DNA of 64,000 bases from Sindora glabra (lineage: Eukaryota; Streptophyta; Magnoliopsida; Fabales; Fabaceae), in NCBI GenBank assembly GCA_020226215.1, contig CM035235.1:55457511-55521510 (forward strand). The letters run 5' to 3'. Both the position numbers and the translations under genes were made by a program. The first letter of the stretch is position 1. Each line of letters begins with the position of its first letter. Below the pieces are notes generated by a model, which did not search any database, had not been told where the DNA came from, and saw only the letters and a list, made by a program, of their open reading frames with translations. Of the stretch, positions 25,858 to 37,900 are shown piece by piece.

Positions 25858-26382
25858 TTAATTATAAATTAGAATTTTTAGAAATTTGGATGCAATCAAA
25901 ATACCACTGTAGCACTTTTTATTTTTTAATATAATTAGGAATGACTTAAACTATGTTGTGAAAAATTTGTGTAATTGCATACTAACCTTTATAGGGGCAA
26001 TTGCATAAATTTTTTTAGATTTGATTTTAATGAAAAATTATTGTTTAAAGAGGAATAGGCTATATTAATGACATAAATGTCCTTCAATATTGTGTTATAG
26101 ATATAATTGATTGGTTATAGTGTAAGTATAGAATTGAGTGTTGTGCATTTAAATTACTTAAATACCCTTTTAGTGTTAGTATTTTAAGGGCATAACATTT
26201 AATTCTTATATTATGTTGTAAAGTCTAAAATACCCTTTGGTGTTTGATTTTATATCATGACATTATGTAAGGTTGCATATTTAAATATTGTAAGGAAGGT
26301 ATTGACATGATTGTATTATACATGCATTAATAATTGATGTGTTGCTCTTTAATCACTATGCAGCTAAACTCCGAAAAGATGT

Positions 26383-29300
26383 TGAATGGGATAATAAGAG
26401 AGGACTAGGCCAATGTTTGTTTTGAATCCAATATAATGGATGTACCATTAGATACATGGTGGACTAATGTCGATTTCACAATACACATCACTAATTCATT
26501 CCAGTCATTGAGAAATTTTAGAAAATCAAATAATAGTGAACTGATTGTTAAAGTGGGAAATAGTGATAAATTAGGAGTAGAACTCATAAAGGATATATTT
26601 TTGCGGTTGTCTACTTGATGTTAACTGGTACTGAAGGATATTGTCTTTATGCCTTCCATGAGAAAAAACCTAAAATCAATTGTAGCTCTAGACTTTTAAG
26701 AGTATTCTTGTAATTTTAGAGGTAAGAAAGTGAATATGTTATAAGGCTTAACTATTATAGGCACTGTGAACTAGTAGATGAACTGTACAAATTAAATCTG
26801 GAACTAAGTCCCATTAACACTATTAATATAGTCACAGGAAAAAAGAGAAACAAAATTGAAGAAAACTCCTTGATACTGTGGCATAAGTGTCCTTGTCACA
26901 TACCTAAAGACTAAAGTTAGAGGTTAATCAGAAAGGGTATACTACACAATTAGGACTTTTTTTTATCTTGACACCTGTGTGGATTGTATTAAAGGGAAGC
27001 TTACTGTAAAGGCTAGAAAAGGAAAGAGAGTTAGAATATAAAAGGCACTAGAACTCCTTCATATCGATACCTGCAATCTTATCATTCTTATAACTATAAG
27101 AAGTTAAAGATATTTTATCACTTTCATTGATAACTCTTCATATTTCAATTGGATAAAGTTACTTACAGAAAAGTCAAAGTCCTTGGATGCATTCAATGCA
27201 TTTAAAGTGATGGTCAAGCTTAAGTATAGCAAGAAAATCAAGTGTGTGAATTCTGATCCAAGGAAAGAGTACTATGGCAGATATGATGAAATTGGAAGGA
27301 ATCCAAGTCCATTTGCCAGATATCTTTAGGAGTGTGGCATTAAGACAAGCTAAACTATACTTGGGACACCAAAACAAAATAAGATAACTAAAAGAAGAAA
27401 TAAGACACTTCTTGATATGGTCAGGTGTATGTTTTCCCATTCTATGCTCATGAATTCCCTATGGAGAAAAGCATTGAAGATCGCAGGCTATATACTGAAT
27501 CAAGTACCAAGTAAGTTTATACCATTAGCTCTATATGAACTATTTAATGGTAAGAAAAGAACACTAGATCATATTCGTGTTTGGGGTTGTAGAGCGAAGG
27601 CAAAGCCACATATTCTTACTATTAGAAAACTTGATTTTAAAACTATATCTAGATTCTTTGTTAGTTATTATGTTGATTCCAGAGGCAGCAGGTTCTATTG
27701 TCCAACTTACATTACCTAGATTATCAAATCTGATAAAGCTATTTATTTTGAAGATGAACTAGACAGTGGAAGTTAAACACTATAGATTATAGATTTTGGA
27801 GAAGAAAAGGTAGTTATCCCTTTAATATCTCAATTTGATGGTTCCTTGTCTTCTAATTTTCCACAACATGATTTGATACAGCCCTTAGAAGAAAATGAGG
27901 ATTTTGATATTAAAATCTAGTTAAGGAAATCACTTAGATAGTGTAAGCCAGCAATATCAAGTGATTATTTTATGTATTTGCAAGAGCACGAGTATGATTT
28001 AAATGAAAATGTTGAACCTAATTCATTCTCTCAGGTAATATCTAGTTTAGATTCTCCTAAATGGATCTCTATAATGGAGGATGAGGTAGCTTCAATAACT
28101 AAAAATTAAACGTGAGATCTTGTTGAACTGCCTGTAAATTGCTAATTGGTTAGATGTAAATCATTTTCAAGACTAAGTGTAATGCTCATTGATGGATGGA
28201 GAGATATAAAATCAGATTTATGGCTAAAAGCTACACTTAAAAGGAAGGTGTGGATTACAAAAAGACTTTTCCACTAATATCAACGAAAGACTTTTTCAGA
28301 ATTATTATGGCTCTTGTTGTTCATTTTGACTTCGAGCTACACTAGATAGATATGAATACAGCGTTCTTGAATGGTGATCTATCTAAAACTGTGTACATGC
28401 AGCAGCCACATGGATTCCAAGAAAAGGGTAAAGAACACTTACTATGGAAATTAAGGAAATTCATATATGGTTTAAAGCAAGCTTCTTAATAATGGTATCT
28501 TAAATGTCGTGAAATAGTTACTTCTTTCGGATTTAAGGATTATAGTGTAGACCAATTTATTAATATGATGAAAAATGTTAGGAAATTTGTAATTCTGGTC
28601 TTGTATGTTAATGATATTCTTTTAATGAGTAATGACTTAAGCTTGTTAATTGAGACAAAGCAATTGCTATCATATCATTTTAAGATGAAATACCTAGGAA
28701 ATGCTTCTTTTATTTTGAGCATTAAGATACTTTGTGATAGGTGCTAGGGTATTCTTGGCTTATCTTATAAGTCTTATATTGAGAAAATTCTAAAAAGATT
28801 CAATATGTCCACCTGCTTTCAAATTGTTTTGCCTATTTAAAAAGGTGAAATGTTCACAAAGGCCTAGTGTCCTCAAATAGATGAAGGGAAAAAGAAGATG
28901 GAAAAGATTCCATATGCATCAATTATAGGTAGCTTGATGTATGCTCAAGTTTATATAAGACTAGGCATTGCTTTTGCTATAGGTGTATTTGGAAGATACT
29001 TGAGTAATCTAGGCCAGAGACACTGGATTGCTACAAAGAGAGTTTTGAGGCACCTTCAAGTGCTGATTTATAAAAGATTAGAAGATCCCAAGATTACATG
29101 CTACTCAAATTTGGATTATGTCGGTTGTCTAGATGATTCAAAGTCTACATCTGGGTATATATTCATGATGGCTAGAGGTGTTGTGTTATGGAAAAATGTT
29201 AAGCAATTAATTATTACAACCTTCATTATAGAAGCAAAATATGTTACCTGTTGTTAAACTTCTTATCAAGCTATATAATTAAAGAATTATCTCTTAGAAT

Positions 29301-29580
29301 TTCATCTTATAGAAAGTATTGTCAGGCCTTTGATTATTTTTTGTAATAACTCTACTACTGTGGATTTCTCTCTCAATGACAAAGTTTGGCTGGTTTGAAG
29401 CATTTTGATGTGAAATATCACCATGTAAGAGAGAAGTTACATAAGTATGTTACTGTTATTAAGCACATTTCCATAAATTATATGCTTATGAATCTACTGA
29501 TCAAAGGCTTAACAATAAGAACTTTTAAACAATATGTAAACCATAGAGTCTATGTAAAGCTTTGGATTAGTAGAAATTGA
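26383..29580 (+). pseudogene. Copia copy 1 pol (protease, integrase, RT, RNase H), heavily broken
   Basis: Recognisable pieces in order: the protease region (26436 onward, with the active-site Asp motif lost: WWTNVDFTIH), the integrase C-terminal block ILNQVPSK and HIRVWGC near 27500-27590, RT blocks with NTAFLNGDL near 28355, the polymerase box changed from YVDD to YVND at 28604-28615, and RNase H at 28898-29257 with STSGYIF, ending in a partly open tail to 29580. Frameshifts and stops occur about every 100-300 bases. Loss of the second box Asp alone would abolish RT activity. Confidence 0.87.
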
Positions 29581-29971
29581 TGTATATGACATTATTTATA
29601 ATTTATAAATGAAAATTTGTGTTATGTTGCCATGTATGTATACATTTTGATTATGGTATGTTTATAAAGACATTTTGACCCTGTTTTATATTTGTTAAGC
29701 ATCTTAGGTGGATATCAAGATGTATTGTGTGCAAATTTACATATAATTGCATAAAGTTGTGTAAATCTTATTTTACACATATTGACAATATTGGTTGATG
29801 AGGTATCGATATTTGATATGTTGTGATGTTAATATCCTTTTAGATATAATATTTGTATTATTGAATATCTATGATCTCTTTGGGCCAATGAGTGTGAAAA
29901 TATTATTTTATATCAACATTAATTCTTTTAATGGCCATTATTAATAAATTATGTATATCTAAGTAAAAAAT

Positions 29972-30187
29972 CATTAATATTTTTATGAATTATATATAAT
30001 TTATTAATAAAAGGATTATTATTAAATTAGGTCCAATGTATATGATAATTTTATGTGAATATATGTGTACTGGGCCTAATACGAATTTGAATTCTGTGAT
30101 AAATAAGATGTAGAACTTAAATTGCATGATATATAAAAAAGTTTCAACTTCATAATCTTATATTTTTTATTCCTTCGATAAGATTTT
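29972..30187 (+). repeat. Truncated 3' LTR of Copia copy 1
   Basis: Starts attaatatttttatgaatta, matching the starts of both LTRs of copy 2 (47372 and 52837). About 215 of roughly 460 bp are left before an abrupt join to formin-like sequence at 30188. Compared with copy 2, about 450 bp is missing at the join. Confidence 0.75.
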
Positions 30188-30540
30188 GTGGCTGTTGATT
30201 TTGGGAGAAAGGTGCGTCAAGGCTGGGGGTTATGTGCGTCGAGGCAGAGAACCAAGCATACTTTACTTTCTCTATTGGAGGGAGATTTAGGAGGTGAAAT
30301 CGATTGGGCCCCCCTCCCCCAATAATGATGAAATTGCTTCGCGGCTTTATGTCCAGGAGGAGCTTTAGCAGAAAAATGCATTACGGCAAGTGGTGGCTTT
30401 AGTGAAGTTTGGTCCGTGATTGATGGCTGCCCTTCTTCTTCCTTTTCTCTGACGTTGGTGAATTTCAGCCTCTTCTTTTTGTTTTTCTTCTTTCTCCGAT
30501 GCAGCGACAACGACGGATGATGGTGTATGTCGACTCATTG
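30188..30540 (-). pseudogene. Formin-like 5' fragment, copy 1
   Basis: Matches the formin-like fragment at 53517-53900. On the minus strand a possible start (ATGAGTCGACAT) is at about 30537. A basic stretch follows, and then a Ser/Pro-rich part (SISPPKSPSNRESK). The transmembrane part present in copy 2 is deleted here: the copy stops at the join with the truncated LTR at 30187/30188. On its own this piece could not be recognised; the call depends on its relation to copy 2. Confidence 0.6.
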
Positions 30541-33500
30541 TTCAAATTGTGCGGCGTCGGGACGGGAGGCTCATTCAAACTTTTCTTCTTATTTTCATTC
30601 ATTTTTTAATTTTATTTTATTAATTTTTTGAATTTTTATTGTTATTTTTAAATTTTTAAAATTTTGAATTTATTTTAGTTTTTGATAACATTATTATCTG
30701 AATAAAATTAAATTTTAACATTAATATAATTAAAAAAAAGAATTTAAAAGGTGGCAATTTCTTTAGAATATGAGTAACTAGTAGACTAAATCTATACGTG
30801 TAAGAACCAAATTCAAAATGCCCAGATAAATCAACATTTATACGTAGCATCTGCACTCAATGTTGACTGAGACAATTTCTCTTTTGCTATTTGTTTGTTA
30901 AACTTGTAAAGGCATCCAATGATTGGTCTGCAACCTTTGTGAAATGGCAACAAATGGTGCTATTTTTGTGATTTTTCTTATTTCAATGTTCCGGATTTGA
31001 ATTTAAAATATTATTTATGTTTAATAATAGTATATTACTTTTATTATCGAAAATATATATATAAATTACACACACCTTTCAAGATTTAATATAAGACATC
31101 TACACTTCTTCTATTTTTAAAAATAAACTTTCATTTTTCTTATTTTTCTAGGGTAGAGGATGTGATTATATGTTTAAAATAAATTAAAAAAGAATAAGAG
31201 TATATATAAGCAAAGAAAATCAATATATGTAAACCTTAAAAATTAGGTGTAATTTTTTATTTTTTATTTTTTTTGGGGGGGGAAGGCATTGGATGATTCA
31301 ATGTTAGATGAAGAGTGTATAACGATTATAATTTTTTCAATTAAGTTCTTAAATTTATTATCTATACTACTTAAAAAAAACTAATTGTCATCTTTTTGTA
31401 TCCACTTTTCTTCTTCCGAAAAGTTAAATATAACCCACATTTATTCTAAATAAAATAAAATAAATAACAAGGATTAGTGAGTTGGATTTTTCGTTTTTAA
31501 CTTACATAAAAATTTATATATTTAATTTAAATGTGACAACAACAAAAAAAAATTTAATAGAAAGGATTAATTTTCAAATTTTGAAATAAAAGATGCTTTA
31601 CAAACAGAAAATTACCTAGAAATAATAACTAAATCAGAATTTAACTATACCATTTAAGGTCTCAAAATTTTAAGATCAAAATAATAGGTGTTTCAGCTAG
31701 ACAATTCTGTTATCATATTGGGAAAAATGTTAAACATTTCCTTTAAATTGAAAATGGTTAAATTTTATTTGTTTCTACTTTGAAAATTTAAAAATTATCT
31801 TCTTGAATTTCATAAAATTTATAATTAACACTCATTGTTTATTTAATTAACCATTTTATCAAATTATATCATTTTTAATTAACAATCATAATATTATAAT
31901 TATTAATTTATTTCTTATTTTTTATATATAATTTTACATCTCATTCTCTATTATTTAATTAAAATTTTATATATTTAATTTAATTCCTATTAATTATATG
32001 GTATAGAACTTATTTGCAAAAAATAATAAAATAAATTAACATATTATAATATTATGATTCTCACTTAAAAAGATCTTAAAAAATTATGTAATTTAATAAA
32101 ATAATAAATTAAATTAATGGTAAATGTTAATTTTAAATTTTATATAGCTTAAAAAGATAATTTTTATATTTTTAAAATAAAATTCAATTAGTTTAAAATT
32201 GATGGGAGTATTTTATATTTTTTAATATTAAGAAATCCTTATTTTAATGGTAAAAGGTTCAGACTTCATGTCAAAATTCAAGAATAAGATAAAAAAATCT
32301 TTTGGATAATCTTATTTTCATGTAATATTTAAGAAAACATCTCCTATGTGTTTTTTTATGCGAATAATGATTATAAATAACAATGGCTAAAGATTTCAAT
32401 CTTTAAAATCATTATAAAGTTAAAAAAGTTGAATTAAATTAATAAAAATTGAATCCAATACATTTAATCAAAAACTTAATTCAACTCATTGATAATTAAT
32501 TAACAGGTAATAATAATATATAAAATCTTCAACTTCTTATAAGTTAAATAAAAAATGGAAAAAGAAATTGCACTGAAGCAATAGAAGTAATTAAAGGATA
32601 ATTTTATGAAAAGTTTAATAGATGTTTGATTTGTTAAAAAATTTAATATTATAATGGTTGGATTGTGTTCTTCGGACAAAAATTTATCATTTTTGTTTGA
32701 TTTATCCATTTTAAGATTTAATAAAATTAAATTTAATCGTAAAAGATTTAATTACTTAAAAGGTAAAGTTTTTAATGGAATTATTATTATATATAAAAAT
32801 TTTAAAATTTGTATTTTACTAAATATGTGCATTTACCGTTCCTGGACGCAAATGCACGTGTGGGCAATTGATAATCACACGTCTACACGCTCCAAGGACA
32901 CGGAAACTCAAATATTGTTTCATAGGGCATGAGCCTCAATCCCTCAAGATCAATTTTCTAATGGACTTCGCTCCTAGCCGGATTTTTGGATTCACAATTA
33001 CTCTTTTTCCTATTTTTCTTGGCACATATTACTAGGTTCACTCTTTTTCCTATTTCACCACTCATTTTTATACCATAGAGACAATTTTACCCCTGTAATG
33101 TTATCGTTAGATTCGCTGACAATGTAGACAATTACAACTTCAACTCAACATCTTATCCTTTTTTCTGGCATTTTACTCCGATTTTCTTACGCAATTTACA
33201 CTGTCCTCGTCAAAGGGTCGACCACACAAGCCCGCCCACAATTTGTGTCAACTTCAAATGACCCACATGGTTGGTGCCACATACCGTACTGTAAAATAAA
33301 ATACTAATTTCTACATTCCAAACACTGTAGCAAGAACGTGAGTCATGGTTCTTTTCATTTCGTCGGTGGCAAAAATAATTTCATGTATTAGGGAGAAGTC
33401 ACTCTATATTACTGATTAAATATTGTATTGGTAAAAGGTTAAATTTCATCATTTATTTTATTAAAAATATATATTAATAAAAAAATAATATATCATTTAT

Positions 33501-33663
33501 ATTAATGATTAAAAAATATAATATTTAAAAGTTTAAAAATAAAAAAATAAATTTTATTTTGGAATATGAAAATCTATTTTTTTAATTTTTGTATATTTAA
33601 TATTAAATAAATAAAATATTTTTTATTTTAATATTTTATAATTATATATTACGATAAATACAT
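30541..33663. other. Intergenic DNA upstream of FRO, mostly duplicated downstream
   Basis: No gene seen. AT-rich. It contains a G-box core CACGTG at 32855-32860, 1.25 kb upstream of the FRO ATG and also present in the second copy at 56208-56213. A 92-codon frame at 32654-32932 has no domain and is not shared as a frame with the second copy. Confidence 0.7.
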
Positions 33664-33772
33664 TCTAATAAAATTAATGAAACTAAATTATTTTTATGAA
33701 AAATTAAATTTTATCATATAATCTAATAAAATTAATGAAACTAAATTATTTTTATGAAAAATTAAATTTTAT
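33664..33772. repeat. 58-bp tandem repeat, two copies, upstream of FRO
   Basis: The 51 bases at 33664-33714 recur without change at 33722-33772, a period of 58. AT-rich, ending about 210 bp before the TATA box. Confidence 0.9.
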
Positions 33773-33985
33773 ATATTATATGATAATATATTAATAATTA
33801 AATATGATGATGTACTGATATATTATTTAATCATTAATATATTATAGAATTTTTTTTATGTATTATCATATATTATATATTATTCCAGAATTCTGTTAAG
33901 ATTTCTTCTTCAACCAGAGCAAAAATATTTTATATATTATATCAATATATTAATATAAATTTAATTCTTTTAATTAAATCTTCAC

Positions 33986-33993
33986 TATAAATA
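33986..33993 (+). promoter_or_regulatory. TATA box of FRO
   Basis: TATAAATA within ttcactataaatacg, 112 bases upstream of the ATG at 34105. The position and consensus suit a plant core promoter, implying a 5' leader of roughly 80 bases. Confidence 0.7.
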
Positions 33994-34104
33994 CGTTCAA
34001 CCCATTCCGAGTTCTCGTCATAGGAGTTTTTCGCTGAAAAAGAAGAGCCACTTTGCTCCGCGGGTGGGGGGCAGAGAAAATATTATAAACAAGAAAAGAA
34101 AAAA

Positions 34105-34955
34105 ATGGCAGAAGAAATAGTGAAAAGATCATCTTCTCAAGAAAAATATGGCAAAATTCAAAGTGCAATAGGGGTTTTAGTGTTGTTGGTGTTTCTGGGT
34201 TGGATGTTCATTTGGACAATGATGCCTACGAACACTTACAGGGAGAAATGGCAGCCTAAGATCCGTTCGGATACCAGCTCCACCTATTTTGGTGTACAAG
34301 GTTCGTTTTCCCCATGAATTAATTTTATGATTTTTATTAATCTTCTTCTTCAACTACTTCTTCTTGTCAGTATTTTTGTTAATTTTTTTAATTACTTTTT
34401 CTTTTTATTTATATCCTATGATTATTTGGCCGGTAAACAACTCTAGAGATCCCCAAACGCGAAGGATTGCTCTCTTGAGTTTGGTCTATTGAGTTATAAC
34501 AGTAACTTCTGTGTGGGAATGAAATCTGTTAAGAACTTTTAGTGAGTCTCTATCAGCAGTTTTAGCATATTACCGGCAAATTCCTGTATAGGATTGAATG
34601 GACTTTATTTTAGTTCAGAAAATTTTCATATATCTGAAGATAAATGTTTCATGGATTACCTAGTGGGGCTGGCTTGAATCTGATATATTTTTTTTTTTCT
34701 AATGGATATGTTTACTTTGTGATGAAATAAAATGATACTCTATCAATTTTAATCTAATTACATTTAATGATGAATTAATAACCTTAATTTTATTATTTCA
34801 GGTGCAACACTTTTGATATATACTTTTCCAATCTTGTTCATAGCAACATTGGGCTGTGTCTTCCTCCACATAGCAAAAAAGAAATATGATGCTAACATGG
34901 ATAAGTATGAATTCATGATTAAATCCCATTTCAATTTTTGTGGTTCTTTTCCCCT

Positions 34956-34990
<35 letters not shown>

Positions 34991-37900
34991 GTCTTTCGGT
35001 ATTCTTCCCACCATTCCTTCTGAGAAATATCCGTCTTTTGTGATAAATACAAATATTAAGAAAGTTAAAGTTAATAAGAAACCACCTCAATTTAATTATC
35101 TGAGATAAGTACAAAAGATTAAAAAATGATAATAAATAGCCTCAAAATATTCATTCAGGGGGGTCAAGTATTTATTAGAAACAAAATTAATAGAGAGATA
35201 GAGTATAAAAATGCTAGTAATAAATGGCTTAAAAGGTTAGAATTGCACCCCCCCCCCAAACTAAAGTACAACATTCATTTTGAGAAATAGTAGGACATCG
35301 TAATTTTTTAAAAAAATTAAGGGAAAAAGTAGTTATGAATTTAAAAATTATTTTTTAATTTATTATTATTTATTAAATTTTTAAATCTTAATTTTCTTAC
35401 TATTGCCATTTTTATTTTACCTTTAAAAAAATATTTAGCATTTTAAACAAGCCTAATCCAAAAGGTTACATTTTACATATTTACCTTCTTGGAAATTAAT
35501 TGCCATGAAGTCGTTAATTACATTTGAAACACAAGAAAATTAAATTTAACTTATGTTAATGCAAATCTTTTACACGTGAATAAAAAGATAACTTATTATT
35601 AAAAAAAGAGAACAATATTCAAATGTATGATAATATGAAATTAATTTACATTGAATCAAATTTAAATCTTTTAGATAATTGGGACTCATTTATTTTGTCA
35701 AAAAACATTTTTCATAGGATGATATCATATATGGGTGTGTGTTTATAAATGAATAATTGTCATTTGTATTTATGATTAAAACAAAAATATCTAAAATCAT
35801 AATAATAAAAAAATAATTTTCTCTTTGAAATATAAAAAATTATTTACTCCAAATTCTTCATATTTAATATTAAAATTAAAAATAAAATATATTCTTTCAT
35901 TTTAACATTCATAATTATTTACTAAAAATGTTTTCTATTAAAATAAATAGAGTCTAAAATTCTTTGATTTTTCAGCTTCAATGGAGGAAAACATGAAGTG
36001 TCCTTTTGGAAGAGGCCATTGCTCGTTAGAGGACCTCTTGGCATTGTTTCAGTCACAGAGGTAACCTTCTTGGTTATGTTCACCGCTCTCCTAGTTTGGT
36101 CCTTCGCAAGTTATCTGCACAACGGCTTCGCTCGAATCAACCAGGAATCAGCAGCAGCCCGAAGTGGCCACCAACTGTAAGTTTTTATCACATTTATCCT
36201 AATTACTACTTATATATATTATAAAAACGTTATAAATACCGAAAATTAAATTTAAAATTTTTTTTTACTCATCAATTAAACTTTATAAATTTGCTTCAAA
36301 TTTAATGACAATCCTTTGCATTGGAAATTTAATTTTAAATTTATTTTTATGTATATATCATTGCTAATATATTATATTAATATTTTAGTTATTTTTATTC
36401 TTTTTGCAAAATTTTCCAAAAAAAAAATACATTTAACAACACATTCATAGTTGTAATTAAAATTTAACAATGTTATATTGACCCAAAATAATATTCAAAA
36501 TTAGATTCTAAATAAAAATTAAAAACTATCATTAAGCATAAAATAATTGGATAAATTTATAAAATTTAATTAGATAAATATAAAATATTCAGAAATTAAT
36601 TTCAAATCTTATTTTCGGTAAATATAGTATTTTCTAAAACATTTCTTGCCCTGCTTGATTAGGAGTGGGTTTGGGTTGATTTAAGTTAGTTTAAGTAAAA
36701 AAAACTCTCAATTGAACTTAAAATTTTATTACCACGGTAAACCACTAGTTTGCTTCAATTGTCATAAATCATTTATTTTGTATGGGCTTTAATTGACTTA
36801 CGATATATTAGATATGTATATATATGTGCATTCCTGCCTGGAAACTAGGGTTTAAGTCATTGATTTTAATAAATTTTATGTTGAAAAATTGTTTAATTCA
36901 GCTATTTTTCGTTACGCGTTGAAAAATTCACATCCGCTTATAATTTTTCTACCGGATTTTCATAAAAAAAATTATCTCTTTTTAACTTATTAAAAAATTG
37001 AATTGAAATAAATAAGCAACTTTAAATAATTACAATCCAATTCAAATTTTTTTGAAATAATTATACTTTATCTATTGTGGATTTCACTAATTTTTAATTA
37101 ACACACTTATAAGTTTAAATATTACAATTTACTCACTTATATTTTATAATATTAACACTTTATCTGCCTAAAATTTCTCTATCTAATTTTCAATAAAATA
37201 TTTCATAACAAGTGAGTTAAATAAATATAGAAGAAGTTACAAGAAAGTAAATTATAATTATTTTATATTTATGTAAATTAATATTTAGAATTCTCAATTA
37301 GGATTAAAAATATATATTAGCCCTAACTCCTATAAACTATATGTTGTCATTATATGCTTTACAATATTATCAATAATAGAATCTACATATTTTGTTAATT
37401 ACAAACATTAAGAATTTTAGCTGATTTTTATACATACCGTATATTGTTATAAATTTTTTTATTAAAAATATGTTATTAAAATAAGGAGACAATACTAATA
37501 TATTCTAATTTTTGTTGAAAATTTTTTCTATTAATTCATATAAATATAAAAAATTTACACTTACTCACATACGATTTCTTCCAATTTCACTTAACTTACT
37601 GTTATACAGTTAGCAAAGTATTAATGACAAAATTTGCATGTGGGCAAATTGTAAGACTTAAAAATATAAGTGAATTAAGTAAAAATTAATAAAATTACAA
37701 ATGAATAAAGTGTAATTTTTCCTAATCTTTTTCTTACCCCTAAACCTAACTATTCAATTATAAAATCCAGACTTATCATAGTTTAGAAAAAATGACTTGA
37801 CAAAATATAAAAACCAATAATATATGGATCGTTTTTTAACTACCTCATGCAATCTTCAACATAAAATTTATAATTTTTTTACCATGAAACATTTTTCATA

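Larger units (their letters stand above)
25858..30187 (+). mobile_element. Decayed Copia element (copy 1), lacking 5' LTR and gag
   Basis: Parallel to the better preserved element at 47372-53296: the same order and close sequence similarity from about 25858 onward. The protease-to-RNase H region runs from about 26383 to 29580. The 5' LTR and gag equivalents are absent. The 3' LTR starts near 29972 and is cut at about 30187, where formin-like sequence follows directly. Part of the segmental duplication described separately. Confidence 0.85.
25858..33380. repeat. Segmental duplication, copy 1
   Basis: Similar in order and sequence to about 48700-57054: Copia pol, 3' LTR, formin 5' fragment and about 2.8 kb of intergenic DNA. 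Shared landmarks include gctgttgattttgggagaaa (30191 and 53520), the G-box with flanks (32855 and 56208) and gtggcaaaaataatt (about 33366 and 57040). Similarity ends at about 33380, roughly 600 bp before the FRO TATA box. Confidence 0.85.

Noticed and set aside
34764..35114. Minus-strand frame with Arg-Glu repeats opposite FRO exon 2
   Set aside because: The repeat is the (CT)n microsatellite in FRO intron 2 and the rest is antisense to a real exon.
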